From NCBI GenBank assembly GCA_003604975.1, contig QZIR01000065.1:1-51102 (forward strand): DNA of 51,102 bases, written 5' to 3'. A model generated the notes under the pieces. That model saw only the letters and a program-made list of their open reading frames with translations. It made no database searches and was not told where the DNA came from. This document shows, piece after piece, positions 40,360-48,079 of this stretch. A program made the translations under genes and the position numbers. The DNA is from Desulforudis sp. (GTDB taxonomy: Bacteria > Bacillota > Desulfotomaculia > Desulfotomaculales > Desulforudaceae). Numbering within the stretch: position 1 is the first letter of the stretch; every line of letters begins with the position of its first letter.

Positions 40360-40569
40360 TTAAAATTCTACCAATGAGAAGCGAGATGGACTTTCCATCA
40401 GGTCCTGGGCGGCGGTCTGGGCCAACCCGTCGATTTGCTGAAGGATAGTGGAGATCTCGGATGCGCTTCGTTCGGGAGCGCCGGCGGGGCGATCATCGCC
40501 AACGGGACCGATGGCCTGACGAAGGGCGACCAGGCGGTCACGCAGCTCGTGGTCATCGTGGACTGCCAT
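40360..40569 (-). CDS. Small hypothetical protein, possible end of leftward block
   Basis: This 69-residue protein starts at ATG 40569; a longer TTG start at 40626 would run through palindrome site 8. It has high GC unlike the island to its left. It is charged and helical (HELRDRLVALRQAIG, SEISTILQQIDGLAQTAAQDL). The function is unknown. Confidence 0.55.
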   Translation of the reverse strand: MAVHDDHELRDRLVALRQAIGPVGDDRPAGAPERSASEISTILQQIDGLAQTAAQDLMESPSRFSLVEF

Positions 40570-40613
40570 CAACTGGTAGAGCTCCAGTGGCCTTTTACCC
40601 TTCTCACTTTTTT

Positions 40614-40629
40614 GTTTTGCGCGCAAAAC
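40614..40629. promoter_or_regulatory. Dispersed palindrome site 8 (GTTTTGCGCGCAAAAC)
   Basis: A perfect copy stands 45-60 bases upstream of the small leftward gene at 40360-40569 and downstream of the small-RNA terminator. Confidence 0.75.
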
Positions 40630-40675
40630 TCCCCCATCTTGTGTGCTTGTTGTAATTGTGCTAGAATCCCGAATA

Positions 40676-40737
40676 TAAAAAGCCCTGCGGGTACAGGGCT
40701 TTGGCTACGGCAGCGGGCGACGCGTCTTCGTGCTGCT
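40676..40737 (-). ncRNA. Putative small RNA, about 60 nt
   Basis: A sigma-70 promoter on the minus strand is followed by about 60 bases ending in a terminator: AGCCCT/AGGGCT stem, then TTTTTAT. The body holds AGCAG/CTGCC pairing and a GACGCGTC palindrome. No reading frame fits. It could act as a free small RNA or as an attenuator of the gene at 40569. Confidence 0.62.
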
Positions 40738-40743
40738 ATATGT

Positions 40744-40772
40744 ATGATAGCACATCAGCATCATGCCGTCAA
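40744..40772 (-). promoter_or_regulatory. Leftward promoter for the small RNA
   Basis: On the minus strand TTGACG (40767-40772) is 17 bases from TATCAT (40744-40749). Confidence 0.75.
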
Positions 40773-40856
40773 TCTCTTTTTTAAACGCAAGCCGCGCTTG
40801 CCCGTCATTAGCCCAGCTTTATATCTTGGACTTTGATTAGAAAGGAGAACTCTGCG

Positions 40857-41018
40857 ATGCCTCAAAAATCACCATGGCACTCTATAAAACAACCCGTTTA
40901 TCATAACAACACCAACTGCAACACGGGCAACAATATCGAACCTGAAAACCTAAGGCAGGGCACCGGTGGCAAACCACTTTGCCAAGAATGCGCTCACCTT
41001 AATCAACAAGGGCGTTAA
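40857..41018 (+). CDS. Small hypothetical protein with Cys/His residues
   Basis: This 53-residue protein has AAAGGAG before its ATG. It has a Cys near the centre and a C-terminal CQECAH, so a small zinc site is possible. The composition resembles short conserved proteins often called only hypothetical. It runs against the flanking leftward genes and overlaps the end of the next by four bases. Confidence 0.65.
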   Translation: MPQKSPWHSIKQPVYHNNTNCNTGNNIEPENLRQGTGGKPLCQECAHLNQQGR

Positions 41019-41317
41019 CTCTTAACGAAGAAAGTAAGCTCCCAAGTTGGCCCAACGGGCTCACCGCTAATGATGCTCCATACACGTCTCAACTCACTAA
41101 CAGAGAGACCATTCTGCAGTGCCACAGCTAATGCCCGAAATCCCTCACTATGATCTCCGTGAAAACGAATGGTTGGCTCTGGGTAAGCGTGCCCAGAGCC
41201 ACCTTCGCACGATTCATAGGTCTCTATTCCCGCCTTATTTAATACAAGTACCGCGTTCGCAATTCCTGGGTCTAGTGGAGGATCAAAACTCGGTATATCC
41301 ATCTGAACAATGCTCAC
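41015..41317 (-). CDS. Conserved phage-type hypothetical protein
   Basis: This 100-residue protein starts at GTG 41317; ATG at 41302 is the alternative. The segment GIETYESCEGGSGHAYPEPTIRFHG is a pattern I associate with conserved phage/plasmid proteins of unknown role. Confidence 0.75.
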   Translation of the reverse strand: MSIVQMDIPSFDPPLDPGIANAVLVLNKAGIETYESCEGGSGHAYPEPTIRFHGDHSEGFRALAVALQNGLSVSELRRVWSIISGEPVGPTWELTFFVKS

Positions 41318-41331
41318 AGACCGATTGCATA

Positions 41332-41467
41332 TTACCGCGTACAGGGCGAGCAGAACTGTCCTGGCGGATTGCAGCGCGGATCATGGCACGGGATGCCTGG
41401 CCATGGGCGCAGCATCGGCGGGAGAATGATCAACAGGAACAGCAGGGCGAACAGTCGTTTTTTTCAT
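41332..41467 (-). pseudogene. Possible 44-residue secreted protein, frame broken at an A7 run
   Basis: An ATG at 41467 with AGGAGATCCC in front is followed by seven A's. Read as written, the frame ends after 28 codons (41381). With six A's the frame would give a 44-residue product: a basic start, a strong hydrophobic signal (LFALLFLLIILPP) and a Cys/Pro-rich mature part, ending at TAA 41332-41334. The slot is otherwise empty in a packed operon. Assembly error, slippage or true mutation are all possible. Confidence 0.5.
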
Positions 41468-41475
41468 GGGATCTC

Positions 41476-41820
41476 CTAGAAATCGTCTTGCTTAGAAAAG
41501 GGGTCTTCATCGTCCAGAGCATCATTGTCTGCTGTTGCAGCCAGCTGGCGCAGCTCGGGAACATAGACATTGACCGGCGCCGGCTGGAATCGCTTCAGGG
41601 CCAGGCGGGCGACTTCCTCGCTGACCGGCGTCATGGCGTAGATCGCTCCCTGGCCGTAGAAGCGGGTGAAAGCGGCATTGCCGTTGTTTTCCGGCACGTC
41701 GACCCGGATGAACGAGCAGCCGCCGATGACTTGCTCGGTGACCCGGCCGGCGATGACCTGACGGCCGAAGAGTTCCATAATACACCACTGATCAAATGCT
41801 TCCTGAGACTTTTCGTTCAT
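41476..41820 (-). CDS. Hypothetical protein of the leftward block
   Basis: This 114-residue protein overlaps the preceding stop (ATGA). It has a beta-rich centre (GRQVIAGRVTEQVIGGCSFIRVDVPE) and VARLALKRFQPAPVNVYVPELRQLA. No function was recognised. Confidence 0.78.
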   Translation of the reverse strand: MNEKSQEAFDQWCIMELFGRQVIAGRVTEQVIGGCSFIRVDVPENNGNAAFTRFYGQGAIYAMTPVSEEVARLALKRFQPAPVNVYVPELRQLAATADNDALDDEDPFSKQDDF

Positions 41821-42083
41821 TTGCGTTTTCCTTTCCTGCCGGCGAACTGCAGCGCCTTAATCTTGTTGGCAGCATTGCGGAGCGCATTGGCAATGCCGAG
41901 GGCGGTGTCGGGGTCGAAGCTGTAGGCGCCGTCATCGATGATCAGGCTGACGACTTTGCCGTTCTCCCTCACGCGGAGCGAGATAGCATGAGGAGCGGGC
42001 GGGATCTGCACAGGCTTGATATCCAATTGCGGCAGCGGGGCTTGTGGTTCGATGGGTTGGTCGGGTGGTTCTTTGGGTTGCAT
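41817..42083 (-). CDS. Hypothetical protein, Pro-rich N-terminus
   Basis: This 88-residue protein starts at ATG 42083 with AAAGGATG upstream. A Pro-rich N-terminal third is followed by a compact alpha/beta part (ISLRVRENGKVVSLIIDDGAYSFD). Basic tail. The function is unknown. Confidence 0.72.
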   Translation of the reverse strand: MQPKEPPDQPIEPQAPLPQLDIKPVQIPPAPHAISLRVRENGKVVSLIIDDGAYSFDPDTALGIANALRNAANKIKALQFAGRKGKRK

Positions 42084-42106
42084 AGGGCATCCTTTCGTTA
42101 GAGGGG

Positions 42107-42169
42107 CTATTTTGGGGATTCTGGTTTTCCGTTCCAATAGACGTAGGTATCAGCGGGAGTGTAATTCAT
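42107..42169 (-). CDS. Possible 20-residue micropeptide
   Basis: The ATG at 42169 has AAGGAGACAGACCG in front and the frame runs 20 codons (MNYTPADTYVYWNGKPESPK) to a TAG, overlapping the end of the upstream gene. The ribosome site is good, but length alone gives weak support. Confidence 0.35.
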   Translation of the reverse strand: MNYTPADTYVYWNGKPESPK

Positions 42170-42473
42170 CGGTCTGTCTCCTTCCGGCTCTTTCGTCGAT
42201 CTTTTTCAACAATATCCCGGCGATTTCTTCGTCGTTATCGCCAAAGGGATTATCAGGAGCAGCTTTGATTAATTGAATGGCTGCAATTGCATTGGCTTCT
42301 GCTTTCGCCATAACCTGCTTTCGCCGGTCTGGATTTTGGAAGAATTCAAATCCATCAGCAATCCCGCCCCCCGGTGGAATAGCTTCTCGGGTCATAAACC
42401 TGATTATCAATTTTGTCATGTTTGGCCCATGTTTAGTCATCGTATCTTTTTCCTTAATCGTATTAGTTGTCAT
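42150..42473 (-). CDS. Hypothetical protein
   Basis: This 107-residue protein has GGAGGTAACC and overlaps the previous stop. It is helical and charged (DRRKQVMAKAEANAIAAIQLIKAA). No family was recognised. Confidence 0.72.
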   Translation of the reverse strand: MTTNTIKEKDTMTKHGPNMTKLIIRFMTREAIPPGGGIADGFEFFQNPDRRKQVMAKAEANAIAAIQLIKAAPDNPFGDNDEEIAGILLKKIDERAGRRQTDELHSR

Positions 42474-42664
42474 AGGTTACCTCCACAATACTCACACTTG
42501 GCGGCATCACTTTTATTCTTCGAGCCGCAATACTCGCAGCGAACAACAGTGATGTATTGTGCATGATGTACTGTCCGTGATACATCGTCCGGAATCGCCG
42601 GCGATGGAGGCTTAGGCGGTCTCTGCGCTCTGGGTGGGGGAGGGGATACGGTATAGAAGCCCAT
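42470..42664 (-). CDS. Small zinc-ribbon protein
   Basis: This 64-residue protein has AAAGGATAG before its ATG. A Pro-rich start is followed by a C-terminal CEYCGSKNKSDAAKCEYCGG zinc ribbon. It may bind nucleic acid or act as an adaptor. Confidence 0.74.
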   Translation of the reverse strand: MGFYTVSPPPPRAQRPPKPPSPAIPDDVSRTVHHAQYITVVRCEYCGSKNKSDAAKCEYCGGNL

Positions 42665-42668
42665 AAAA

Positions 42669-42878
42669 CTATCCTTTCACTTGATCAGACTCAGATACAA
42701 TCTGACTACAATGTGCAATCTGTTGCTCAGCATCCGACAGTGGGATCAACTGCAGAAACAATCCCATTGCGTTGGCGATATTTCTAAGGGAAACGGCGTG
42801 GGTCAGGCAAATAAATTTCTCATCCTGTCCAGGCCAGGTATAACGAAAGAGTGCTTGTTCCTGACATTGTTCGTTCAT
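42669..42878 (-). CDS. Small hypothetical protein
   Basis: This 69-residue protein overlaps the stop of the ASCH gene (ATGA). It has Cys/His residues in the first half (CQEQALFRYTW...CLTHAVSLRN). The function is unknown. Confidence 0.68.
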   Translation of the reverse strand: MNEQCQEQALFRYTWPGQDEKFICLTHAVSLRNIANAMGLFLQLIPLSDAEQQIAHCSQIVSESDQVKG

Positions 42879-43372
42879 AGCGGAAATCCATCCAGAAGCA
42901 ATTGATCGAAACTCCACAGACCGAGGGCGCCTTTTGCGGGGATGGGCTCGGGAAGGCGCACGATTGCCCCGAATATCCAGGCAAAGCGACCAGGGGTGTA
43001 ATCGCCGAACGACAGTTCAGGCTCGCCAGGCGGAATCCAGATTCTTGATGCATCGGTAAGCGGGCCGCCGTTATATACCCAGTATCGGTGTCCTGACGCT
43101 GGTATTTGCGTAACATGCAGCAGATGCGCTTTGGCGATTACTTTCCCTAATGGTAAATCAATGCCCATCGATGGATGGATATAACCACATTTCGTCAGGA
43201 ACGAGAAAAACGGTTCCACGAAACATAGTTGTTTTGCTTTTGGTGGAAAGCCTTTAGCGGCGTGAATGGCTATCCAGCCACGATATTTAGTAGACCACGA
43301 TCTCGTTTCAATTGTTTTGATGCCGTGAGCTAATAGAGTCGCCCAGGGCTGGGTTAGGGTAAGAGCTTTCAT
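42875..43372 (-). CDS. ASCH-domain protein
   Basis: This 165-residue protein begins MKALTLTQPWATLLAHGIKT, then IETRSW and IHAAKGF, the hallmark of ASCH-domain proteins that bind RNA or modified nucleosides. The single domain fills the protein. It overlaps both neighbours in the leftward operon. Confidence 0.9.
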   Translation of the reverse strand: MKALTLTQPWATLLAHGIKTIETRSWSTKYRGWIAIHAAKGFPPKAKQLCFVEPFFSFLTKCGYIHPSMGIDLPLGKVIAKAHLLHVTQIPASGHRYWVYNGGPLTDASRIWIPPGEPELSFGDYTPGRFAWIFGAIVRLPEPIPAKGALGLWSFDQLLLDGFPL

Positions 43373-43890
43373 GCTTCAATTTTCTCCTTTCTGTCATTTC
43401 TATGGTGTAAGTAATGTCCTTCGTACCAGTTGTAGAGACGCCAGGATAGTATTCTGGCCACCTGCTCTGTTTTTCGGTCGGTTATTTTCCAATCGTTCAA
43501 CCTTGGCGCTTCTCTTTTTACGCTCAGCTCCCAGCCATTGTTCCTGCCGTTGCGGGTATCGATTTGAGTAACAAATATCCAGCCGGCATTCTCGGGCGGC
43601 TCGATCTCGAAGTCGTAGGCAACGTACCAGAAATAAGCCGGTGCATATCTTTCATGGCCAATCATGTTGTGCTTGAGCTTCTTAGCATCCGCTTTGTAGT
43701 CATACACATTCAGCTTGATCTCGAATTCATGAATAAGCCCAGCCCGGGTAACCGAGATCAAGTCGGCTTCCCAAGTGAAGAACTGGTTGCTGTTCGGGAT
43801 GCAGAAATGATGATGCTTTTCAGTGAGCAGCCAGCGCATCAAGACGGCCTGGATATGGCCTTCGGTGACTTTCGTTACTCTATCCATCAT
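43369..43890 (-). CDS. PD-(D/E)XK nuclease-like protein (MmcB-like)
   Basis: This 173-residue protein contains EADLISVTRAGLIHEFEIKLNV, the Asp/Glu/Lys core of a PD-(D/E)XK nuclease (Asp43, Glu55, Lys59 region). It could repair or process phage DNA. The ASCH gene follows immediately. Confidence 0.8.
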   Translation of the reverse strand: MMDRVTKVTEGHIQAVLMRWLLTEKHHHFCIPNSNQFFTWEADLISVTRAGLIHEFEIKLNVYDYKADAKKLKHNMIGHERYAPAYFWYVAYDFEIEPPENAGWIFVTQIDTRNGRNNGWELSVKREAPRLNDWKITDRKTEQVARILSWRLYNWYEGHYLHHRNDRKEKIEA

Positions 43891-44017
43891 TTTCTTCCAT
43901 CTCTTCAGCCTGGCTGACGTCGCTGGAAAACATGCAAACGGCTATGCCGATGAAGGCCAGGAAAACGACCAGCAGGACGGTCAAGAGGGTGAGGATGAAT
44001 AGAACGGGGATCAACAT
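43880..44017 (-). CDS. Tiny membrane protein
   Basis: This 45-residue protein has AAAGAG before its ATG. One long hydrophobic helix (residues 3-29) is followed by an acidic tail (SQAEEMEENDG). It overlaps the next gene. Confidence 0.62.
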   Translation of the reverse strand: MLIPVLFILTLLTVLLVVFLAFIGIAVCMFSSDVSQAEEMEENDG

Positions 44018-44082
44018 AGTTTCTCTTTCTAAATTCCACAAAAATTGTATGCTTTTGATAAATACAATTATCAAGAGCGTTA

Positions 44083-44259
44083 TCAATTGCGGGAAAAGGG
44101 CCAGTCCGAGCTATTTTCGGTCGTTGGGATGGTGGAACGCCGGATTTGCAACCAGGTCATCTTGCATCGGCGATTATCATGAAACAACCCATGTCTGCGC
44201 TGGTTGATCAACTTGCGCCAGAATAGCTGGAAATAGATTTGAAATCTAATCGTGTCCAT
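44083..44259 (-). CDS. Small basic hypothetical protein
   Basis: This 58-residue protein has a strong GGGAGGTCGG before its ATG. It is Arg/Lys/Trp-rich (FWRKLINQRRHG, RRCKMTWLQIRRS). The function is unknown. Confidence 0.6.
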   Translation of the reverse strand: MDTIRFQIYFQLFWRKLINQRRHGLFHDNRRCKMTWLQIRRSTIPTTENSSDWPFSRN

Positions 44260-44280
44260 CCGACCTCCCTACCCCATTTG

Positions 44281-44958
44281 TCAACTATACGCACTGTCAT
44301 TGCCGGCATGCCCATTTCTGGCAGCCGACCGCCAGTTGCGAGCGGTTCTGTCAATCACGCCGTAGGCTTGCATAATCTCTCTCGTAGTCATATTGGCGAT
44401 CAGCTGCCGGTCTTCTTCCGGCAACTTGCGCCAGTCGGAAATTTTGACGGATGCTTCCGGTTTCTTACCGAATTTTTCCGTTTTCATTCCGGAAATTTCC
44501 GCTTCGATTTTCCGCTGCTGATCCCTGGCAATTGCTATGACAAATGCCGGGGCGCTAATCAGGGTCAAAAGTGCGATGCTGACAACCCGGCTGATTTGTT
44601 GGCCCTTCTCGCTCATGGGAATTTCCTGCACCACGTTGACGGTCACAACAACCAGCAGGTAGAACAGATAGGCGCCGATCGGGAAAGCCAGGCTGACACG
44701 GTTCTTTTGCGCCCGGTTGAGTTTGTTGTGGCGCATGTAGGAAAAGGCCGTGGAGACCGCCGACAGGCCCAAGAACTCGACGGTCAGGGCCATTGCAGCG
44801 GAGATGCCGGCAGGGATTTGCAGAACGCCAGTCAGATGATACCAGGTCAGCCAAGCCGGGAGAGCGGGCGCAAGCCAGGGAATGAGCATGGTCACCAGAG
44901 TGATGATCGACCCCTCGGCGCTTTCGATGGCGGTGTTGATGCGATCAAAGATGTTCAT
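44281..44958 (-). CDS. Polytopic membrane protein with cytoplasmic helical tail
   Basis: This 225-residue protein (ATG at 44958; TTG at 44967 is possible) has hydrophobic segments at about residues 17-43, 48-70, 89-110 and 125-145. A charged tail ends in a helix-turn-helix-like MTTREIMQAYGVIDRTARNW. This tail could sense DNA or protein. It suggests a transmembrane regulator or a host-range/anti-conjugation factor; no family was recognised. Confidence 0.72.
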   Translation of the reverse strand: MNIFDRINTAIESAEGSIITLVTMLIPWLAPALPAWLTWYHLTGVLQIPAGISAAMALTVEFLGLSAVSTAFSYMRHNKLNRAQKNRVSLAFPIGAYLFYLLVVVTVNVVQEIPMSEKGQQISRVVSIALLTLISAPAFVIAIARDQQRKIEAEISGMKTEKFGKKPEASVKISDWRKLPEEDRQLIANMTTREIMQAYGVIDRTARNWRSAARNGHAGNDSAYS

Positions 44959-44963
44959 ATATG

Positions 44964-45452
44964 TCAATCCACTTCATTTTTCTCATCTCGGGCGTCCTGA
45001 GTCGGCAGCGGCAGGATGCTATAATCGCCATCCATGATCGCCTTCCACTCATAGCCGTCGTCTCTCAGATTGCAGAGTATATCTGCGTACTGTTCGGCCT
45101 GGTCGAGCATGATTTCTTGCAAATCGTAGTCGGACGACGAGCTGTGATAAAAATCTTTTGGAGCATCATTGCGCTGCTGGGGGACGATCAGGATGAATTT
45201 GCGCTGGTGTGAAACCATGATCTTATAACGTTGGCCGGAGTAATATTTTGGGGACCTGCCGTTATCGATCAGCGCTTGGTCGATAACGCCGCGAACAAAC
45301 AGGCGGGCCTGCGCCATGAGATCGCAGCGAACTTTCTCTGGGTTGTCTTCCAGCTCGATCTGCGCAGCCAGGCTCAGACCTGGGCGCACGTTGGAGTAGT
45401 TTGGCAAAGAGCAGGTTTCTTCGTAAGATATGGAAATTTCGGTGATTTTCAT
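44964..45452 (-). CDS. Hypothetical protein of the leftward block
   Basis: This 162-residue protein has AAAGGACAATG before its ATG. It has mixed alpha/beta features (ISISYEETCSLPNYSNVRPG, LSLAAQIELEDNPEKV), the style of single-stranded-binding or plasmid accessory proteins of unknown role. Confidence 0.76.
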   Translation of the reverse strand: MKITEISISYEETCSLPNYSNVRPGLSLAAQIELEDNPEKVRCDLMAQARLFVRGVIDQALIDNGRSPKYYSGQRYKIMVSHQRKFILIVPQQRNDAPKDFYHSSSSDYDLQEIMLDQAEQYADILCNLRDDGYEWKAIMDGDYSILPLPTQDARDEKNEVD

Positions 45453-45514
45453 AACATTGTCCTTTCGTTAGATGGGGTGGGTATATCATTGTGGAGAGTA
45501 AGAGTTTTTATCTT

Positions 45515-45637
45515 TCACATCCTTTGCAATTCGTCCAGGATATCGATCCACTGATCTCGTCTCTCGGCGACACGTGTATCAATGATCGCCATAACGCTCA
45601 GTTGGTTAATCTTCTCGGTGACCAGATTTGTCAGCAT
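45515..45637 (-). CDS. Small helical protein
   Basis: This 40-residue protein starts at ATG 45637, 2 bases after the stop of the preceding gene. It is a single amphipathic helix pair. The ribosome site is weak. Confidence 0.45.
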   Translation of the reverse strand: MLTNLVTEKINQLSVMAIIDTRVAERRDQWIDILDELQRM

Positions 45638-45639
45638 AG

Positions 45640-45891
45640 TCAATTGCTTTCGGGTAAGATGTCGCTGCTGAGTAATAGACGCCGGCGAATGCGCTCGATG
45701 ATTTGCAGCCAGTCGGCCAGGCTGAGTTCTTCCGTTTCTGCCATGTCGATTATCTTTGCCCATAACTCCTCCGTGGCCAGATTGAGATTTTGTGTTTTGT
45801 CACGGCGCTTTCCGTGGCTTTCCGTGGTTTTCCGTTGCGTCTGAGATTCCGATAACTGGACATCTATCATCGGGGGAGGGAGGTCAGTCAT
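45640..45891 (-). CDS. Small hypothetical protein
   Basis: This 83-residue protein overlaps the lipoprotein stop. Polar N-terminal half; helical C-terminal half (EELWAKIIDMAETEELSLADWLQIIERIRRR). The function is unknown. Confidence 0.65.
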   Translation of the reverse strand: MTDLPPPMIDVQLSESQTQRKTTESHGKRRDKTQNLNLATEELWAKIIDMAETEELSLADWLQIIERIRRRLLLSSDILPESN

Positions 45892-47065
45892 CGAGTTGCA
45901 CCTCACCCGTTTCGATCTTGTAAATCAATTCATCTCGGCTCACGCCTACCCCAATCAGGTATGTGCCCTTGTTGTTGGTGGCGATCTCCACGCCAGCAGC
46001 TTTCAGGGCTTTGATGGTGGCATCCCACATCGAACCGCTGCCCGTCTCCAGCGATCCTACCAGGCGGCGAGAATCCTTTTTGCCGTACAACTCATTCGAC
46101 TTATGCAGGATCTCCAATGCCCGCTTCTCAGTATCATTCAGCGGCGGAACCATCACCGGAGATGGATTCTTTGCGCTGTAGATCGGCGGGAAGGGCCTGA
46201 TCGGCGGCGTTCCTGCAGGGGCCTTTGCGCCCTCCGCCGGTTCCCACTTTCCATCGGTGATCTGCCAGATATTGCCGTCGTCGTCTTTCATCACTGTGCC
46301 CTGATTGGCTGCAATGGCGATTGGATTCCAGCGGGCGATCAGAGTCACAATCGCAACACCCAGCAGGAACAGACCGAGCAGACCCAGCGCGCCCCAGCCC
46401 AAAACCTGAACCAAAGCGGTTCCGGTCTTCTGCCTGCGCAGCGTTTCAGCCAGGCGCCCACTTTCAACGGCTGCCGTAAACGGTGCTGCGAGTGTTGAGA
46501 TTGCCGCGTCTACTGTGGCAGTCGCATTGTTGCTTATCTCCAGGCGGGCGTCTGTGGTTTGCTGTGCGGCAGCCGCACTGGTTGACTTTGCAGCGGTATC
46601 GGTCGAAAGCGCGTGAATGTCTGCCAGTCGTGCGGCTTCGATGGCGGCGAGGTTGGCCTGTGCGGTTTGACTTGCGCTGATGACCATTTGCGTACCGGTG
46701 ACTTTCAGCAGCGTTAGCGACCGGCTGTATTCTATGCGAGCCTGGATTTCTGCGACCTGGGCAGCAGTCAAAATTCCGTTCTGGGCGACTTCGGTCTCTC
46801 TGAGCGAGCGTTCCTTGGCGGCACTGGTCCCTTGCAGCTCGAGGTAATCTTTGTCCAGGGTATACATTTTTGCAGTCAGTGTGCTGGCCGGATCACCTGT
46901 GCTGATTGGCTTTACGACATCGGCGGGCGAAATGGTGGCGGTCGCTTTTGGAGTGGCGGTGGAAGCGGGGATATGGGCAGCAGCTTCCAGGCCGATGCAG
47001 GCAGTCATGAGAAGCGAGAGCAGGCTGATCAGGCTGATCAGCTTGATCAGGGTTATGTTACGCAT
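45884..47065 (-). CDS. Lipoprotein with coiled-coil ectodomain, transmembrane helix and cytoplasmic tail
   Basis: This 393-residue protein has a signal peptide (residues 1-23) with lipobox LMTAC. A Thr/Ala/Pro-rich linker (ASTATPKATATISP) and a long helical, Ala/Gln-rich region (about 65-210) follow. One membrane helix (GWGALGLLGLFLLGVAIVTLIA, about 225-247) leads to a tail with a winged-helix-like C-terminal domain. Lipid anchor plus internal helix makes a surface loop. Thr-Ala-Pro linkers hint at a Chloroflexota-like host. Possibly a receptor-blocking or sensor protein. Confidence 0.78.
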   Translation of the reverse strand: MRNITLIKLISLISLLSLLMTACIGLEAAAHIPASTATPKATATISPADVVKPISTGDPASTLTAKMYTLDKDYLELQGTSAAKERSLRETEVAQNGILTAAQVAEIQARIEYSRSLTLLKVTGTQMVISASQTAQANLAAIEAARLADIHALSTDTAAKSTSAAAAQQTTDARLEISNNATATVDAAISTLAAPFTAAVESGRLAETLRRQKTGTALVQVLGWGALGLLGLFLLGVAIVTLIARWNPIAIAANQGTVMKDDDGNIWQITDGKWEPAEGAKAPAGTPPIRPFPPIYSAKNPSPVMVPPLNDTEKRALEILHKSNELYGKKDSRRLVGSLETGSGSMWDATIKALKAAGVEIATNNKGTYLIGVGVSRDELIYKIETGEVQLDD

Positions 47066-47549
47066 TATGCCACTCTCCATCGCCCTGGATGAGATCGGGC
47101 AATAACGGAATTGTCTCCACAAAGGTGGAAATATCCACTTCTGACGCAATGTATGGCACTCCACCAGGATGAGCAGCGACATTGGGCAACTCCAGAAAAC
47201 CGAACAACGCGCCCGGCTGAGTCTCGGCAGCGGTCAAAATCGCCTTGACGAAGTGGACGGCAATCCGCCCCATCTGATATTTTGCCTGTTCCTGATGCTT
47301 ACGCTTATTGCCGCCGAAGCTGCTGATTTTATCAGGCAAGCTGCAATCCAATGGGGTAAAAGCAAAGCGGTAGTTGCGTTCCTGCCATTGGAAACGGATC
47401 ATCCAGGCATACTTTCCACCACTCCGACCTTGCGCGACCATGGTGCTATCGGCGCCAAAGCTACCGAGCATCTCCATGATCTCACCCTGGGATTTAGCGG
47501 GGGAAACGGTGGTATCCCAGTAATTGGCTTCTTCTGCGAAACGGTTCAT
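47058..47549 (-). CDS. Hypothetical protein of the PRTRC-adjacent block
   Basis: This 163-residue protein starts at ATG 47549, overlapping the previous stop. It contains YAWMIRFQWQERNYRFAFTPL and a conserved-looking EMLGSFGADSTMVAQG. No function was recognised; the order suggests a DNA-maintenance accessory. Confidence 0.76.
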   Translation of the reverse strand: MNRFAEEANYWDTTVSPAKSQGEIMEMLGSFGADSTMVAQGRSGGKYAWMIRFQWQERNYRFAFTPLDCSLPDKISSFGGNKRKHQEQAKYQMGRIAVHFVKAILTAAETQPGALFGFLELPNVAAHPGGVPYIASEVDISTFVETIPLLPDLIQGDGEWHNA

Positions 47550-48079
47550 AAGCTCACCTTTTCTGGCGTTGGCCAGGCAGCGCGCAGGCACCACCAGCCA
47601 TTGTGAGTGAACTGCTCGGGAGTCGTTTCTAATGGCGGATCGTAGGGCAGATGGTTGAGCGTGGTCGTCCATTCGTTCACCGAGGGATAGACGCCTACAC
47701 GCGCCAGCAGGATGCGACTCATGCCATCAATACCGACGATCATGTCGATGCGCAGACCGCCGGTGAGCTCGACGCGCTGGGGAACACCTGTGTTCTGTTC
47801 GGCACGCCGATGAAGATCGGCGAGGATCTGCGCCAGTTTATTCTTCGGTCGCGGACGAACATCGCCCGGGGCCGGGAGATCAGCGGGTTGTTTAGCCATC
47901 GTATGTTGCACCTCATCAGCGAATTGGATCTGCTCGCCGCTCAACGAACGAATGACGGCGGACACGTGGAGACCATCGTCATCATAGACGAAATTCCAAT
48001 GATCGATCTGCAGACCATAGCGGTCGCGCTCGGCCGGCCAGGCATCGAAGGTGATGCTGCGGGGAATGACGATCGTCAC
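47546..48079 (-). CDS. Hypothetical protein of the PRTRC-adjacent block
   Basis: This 177-residue protein overlaps the gene before it (ATGA). It is beta-rich at both ends with a Pro/Lys linker at about 70-80. The function is unknown. Confidence 0.74.
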   Translation of the reverse strand: MTIVIPRSITFDAWPAERDRYGLQIDHWNFVYDDDGLHVSAVIRSLSGEQIQFADEVQHTMAKQPADLPAPGDVRPRPKNKLAQILADLHRRAEQNTGVPQRVELTGGLRIDMIVGIDGMSRILLARVGVYPSVNEWTTTLNHLPYDPPLETTPEQFTHNGWWCLRAAWPTPEKVSL

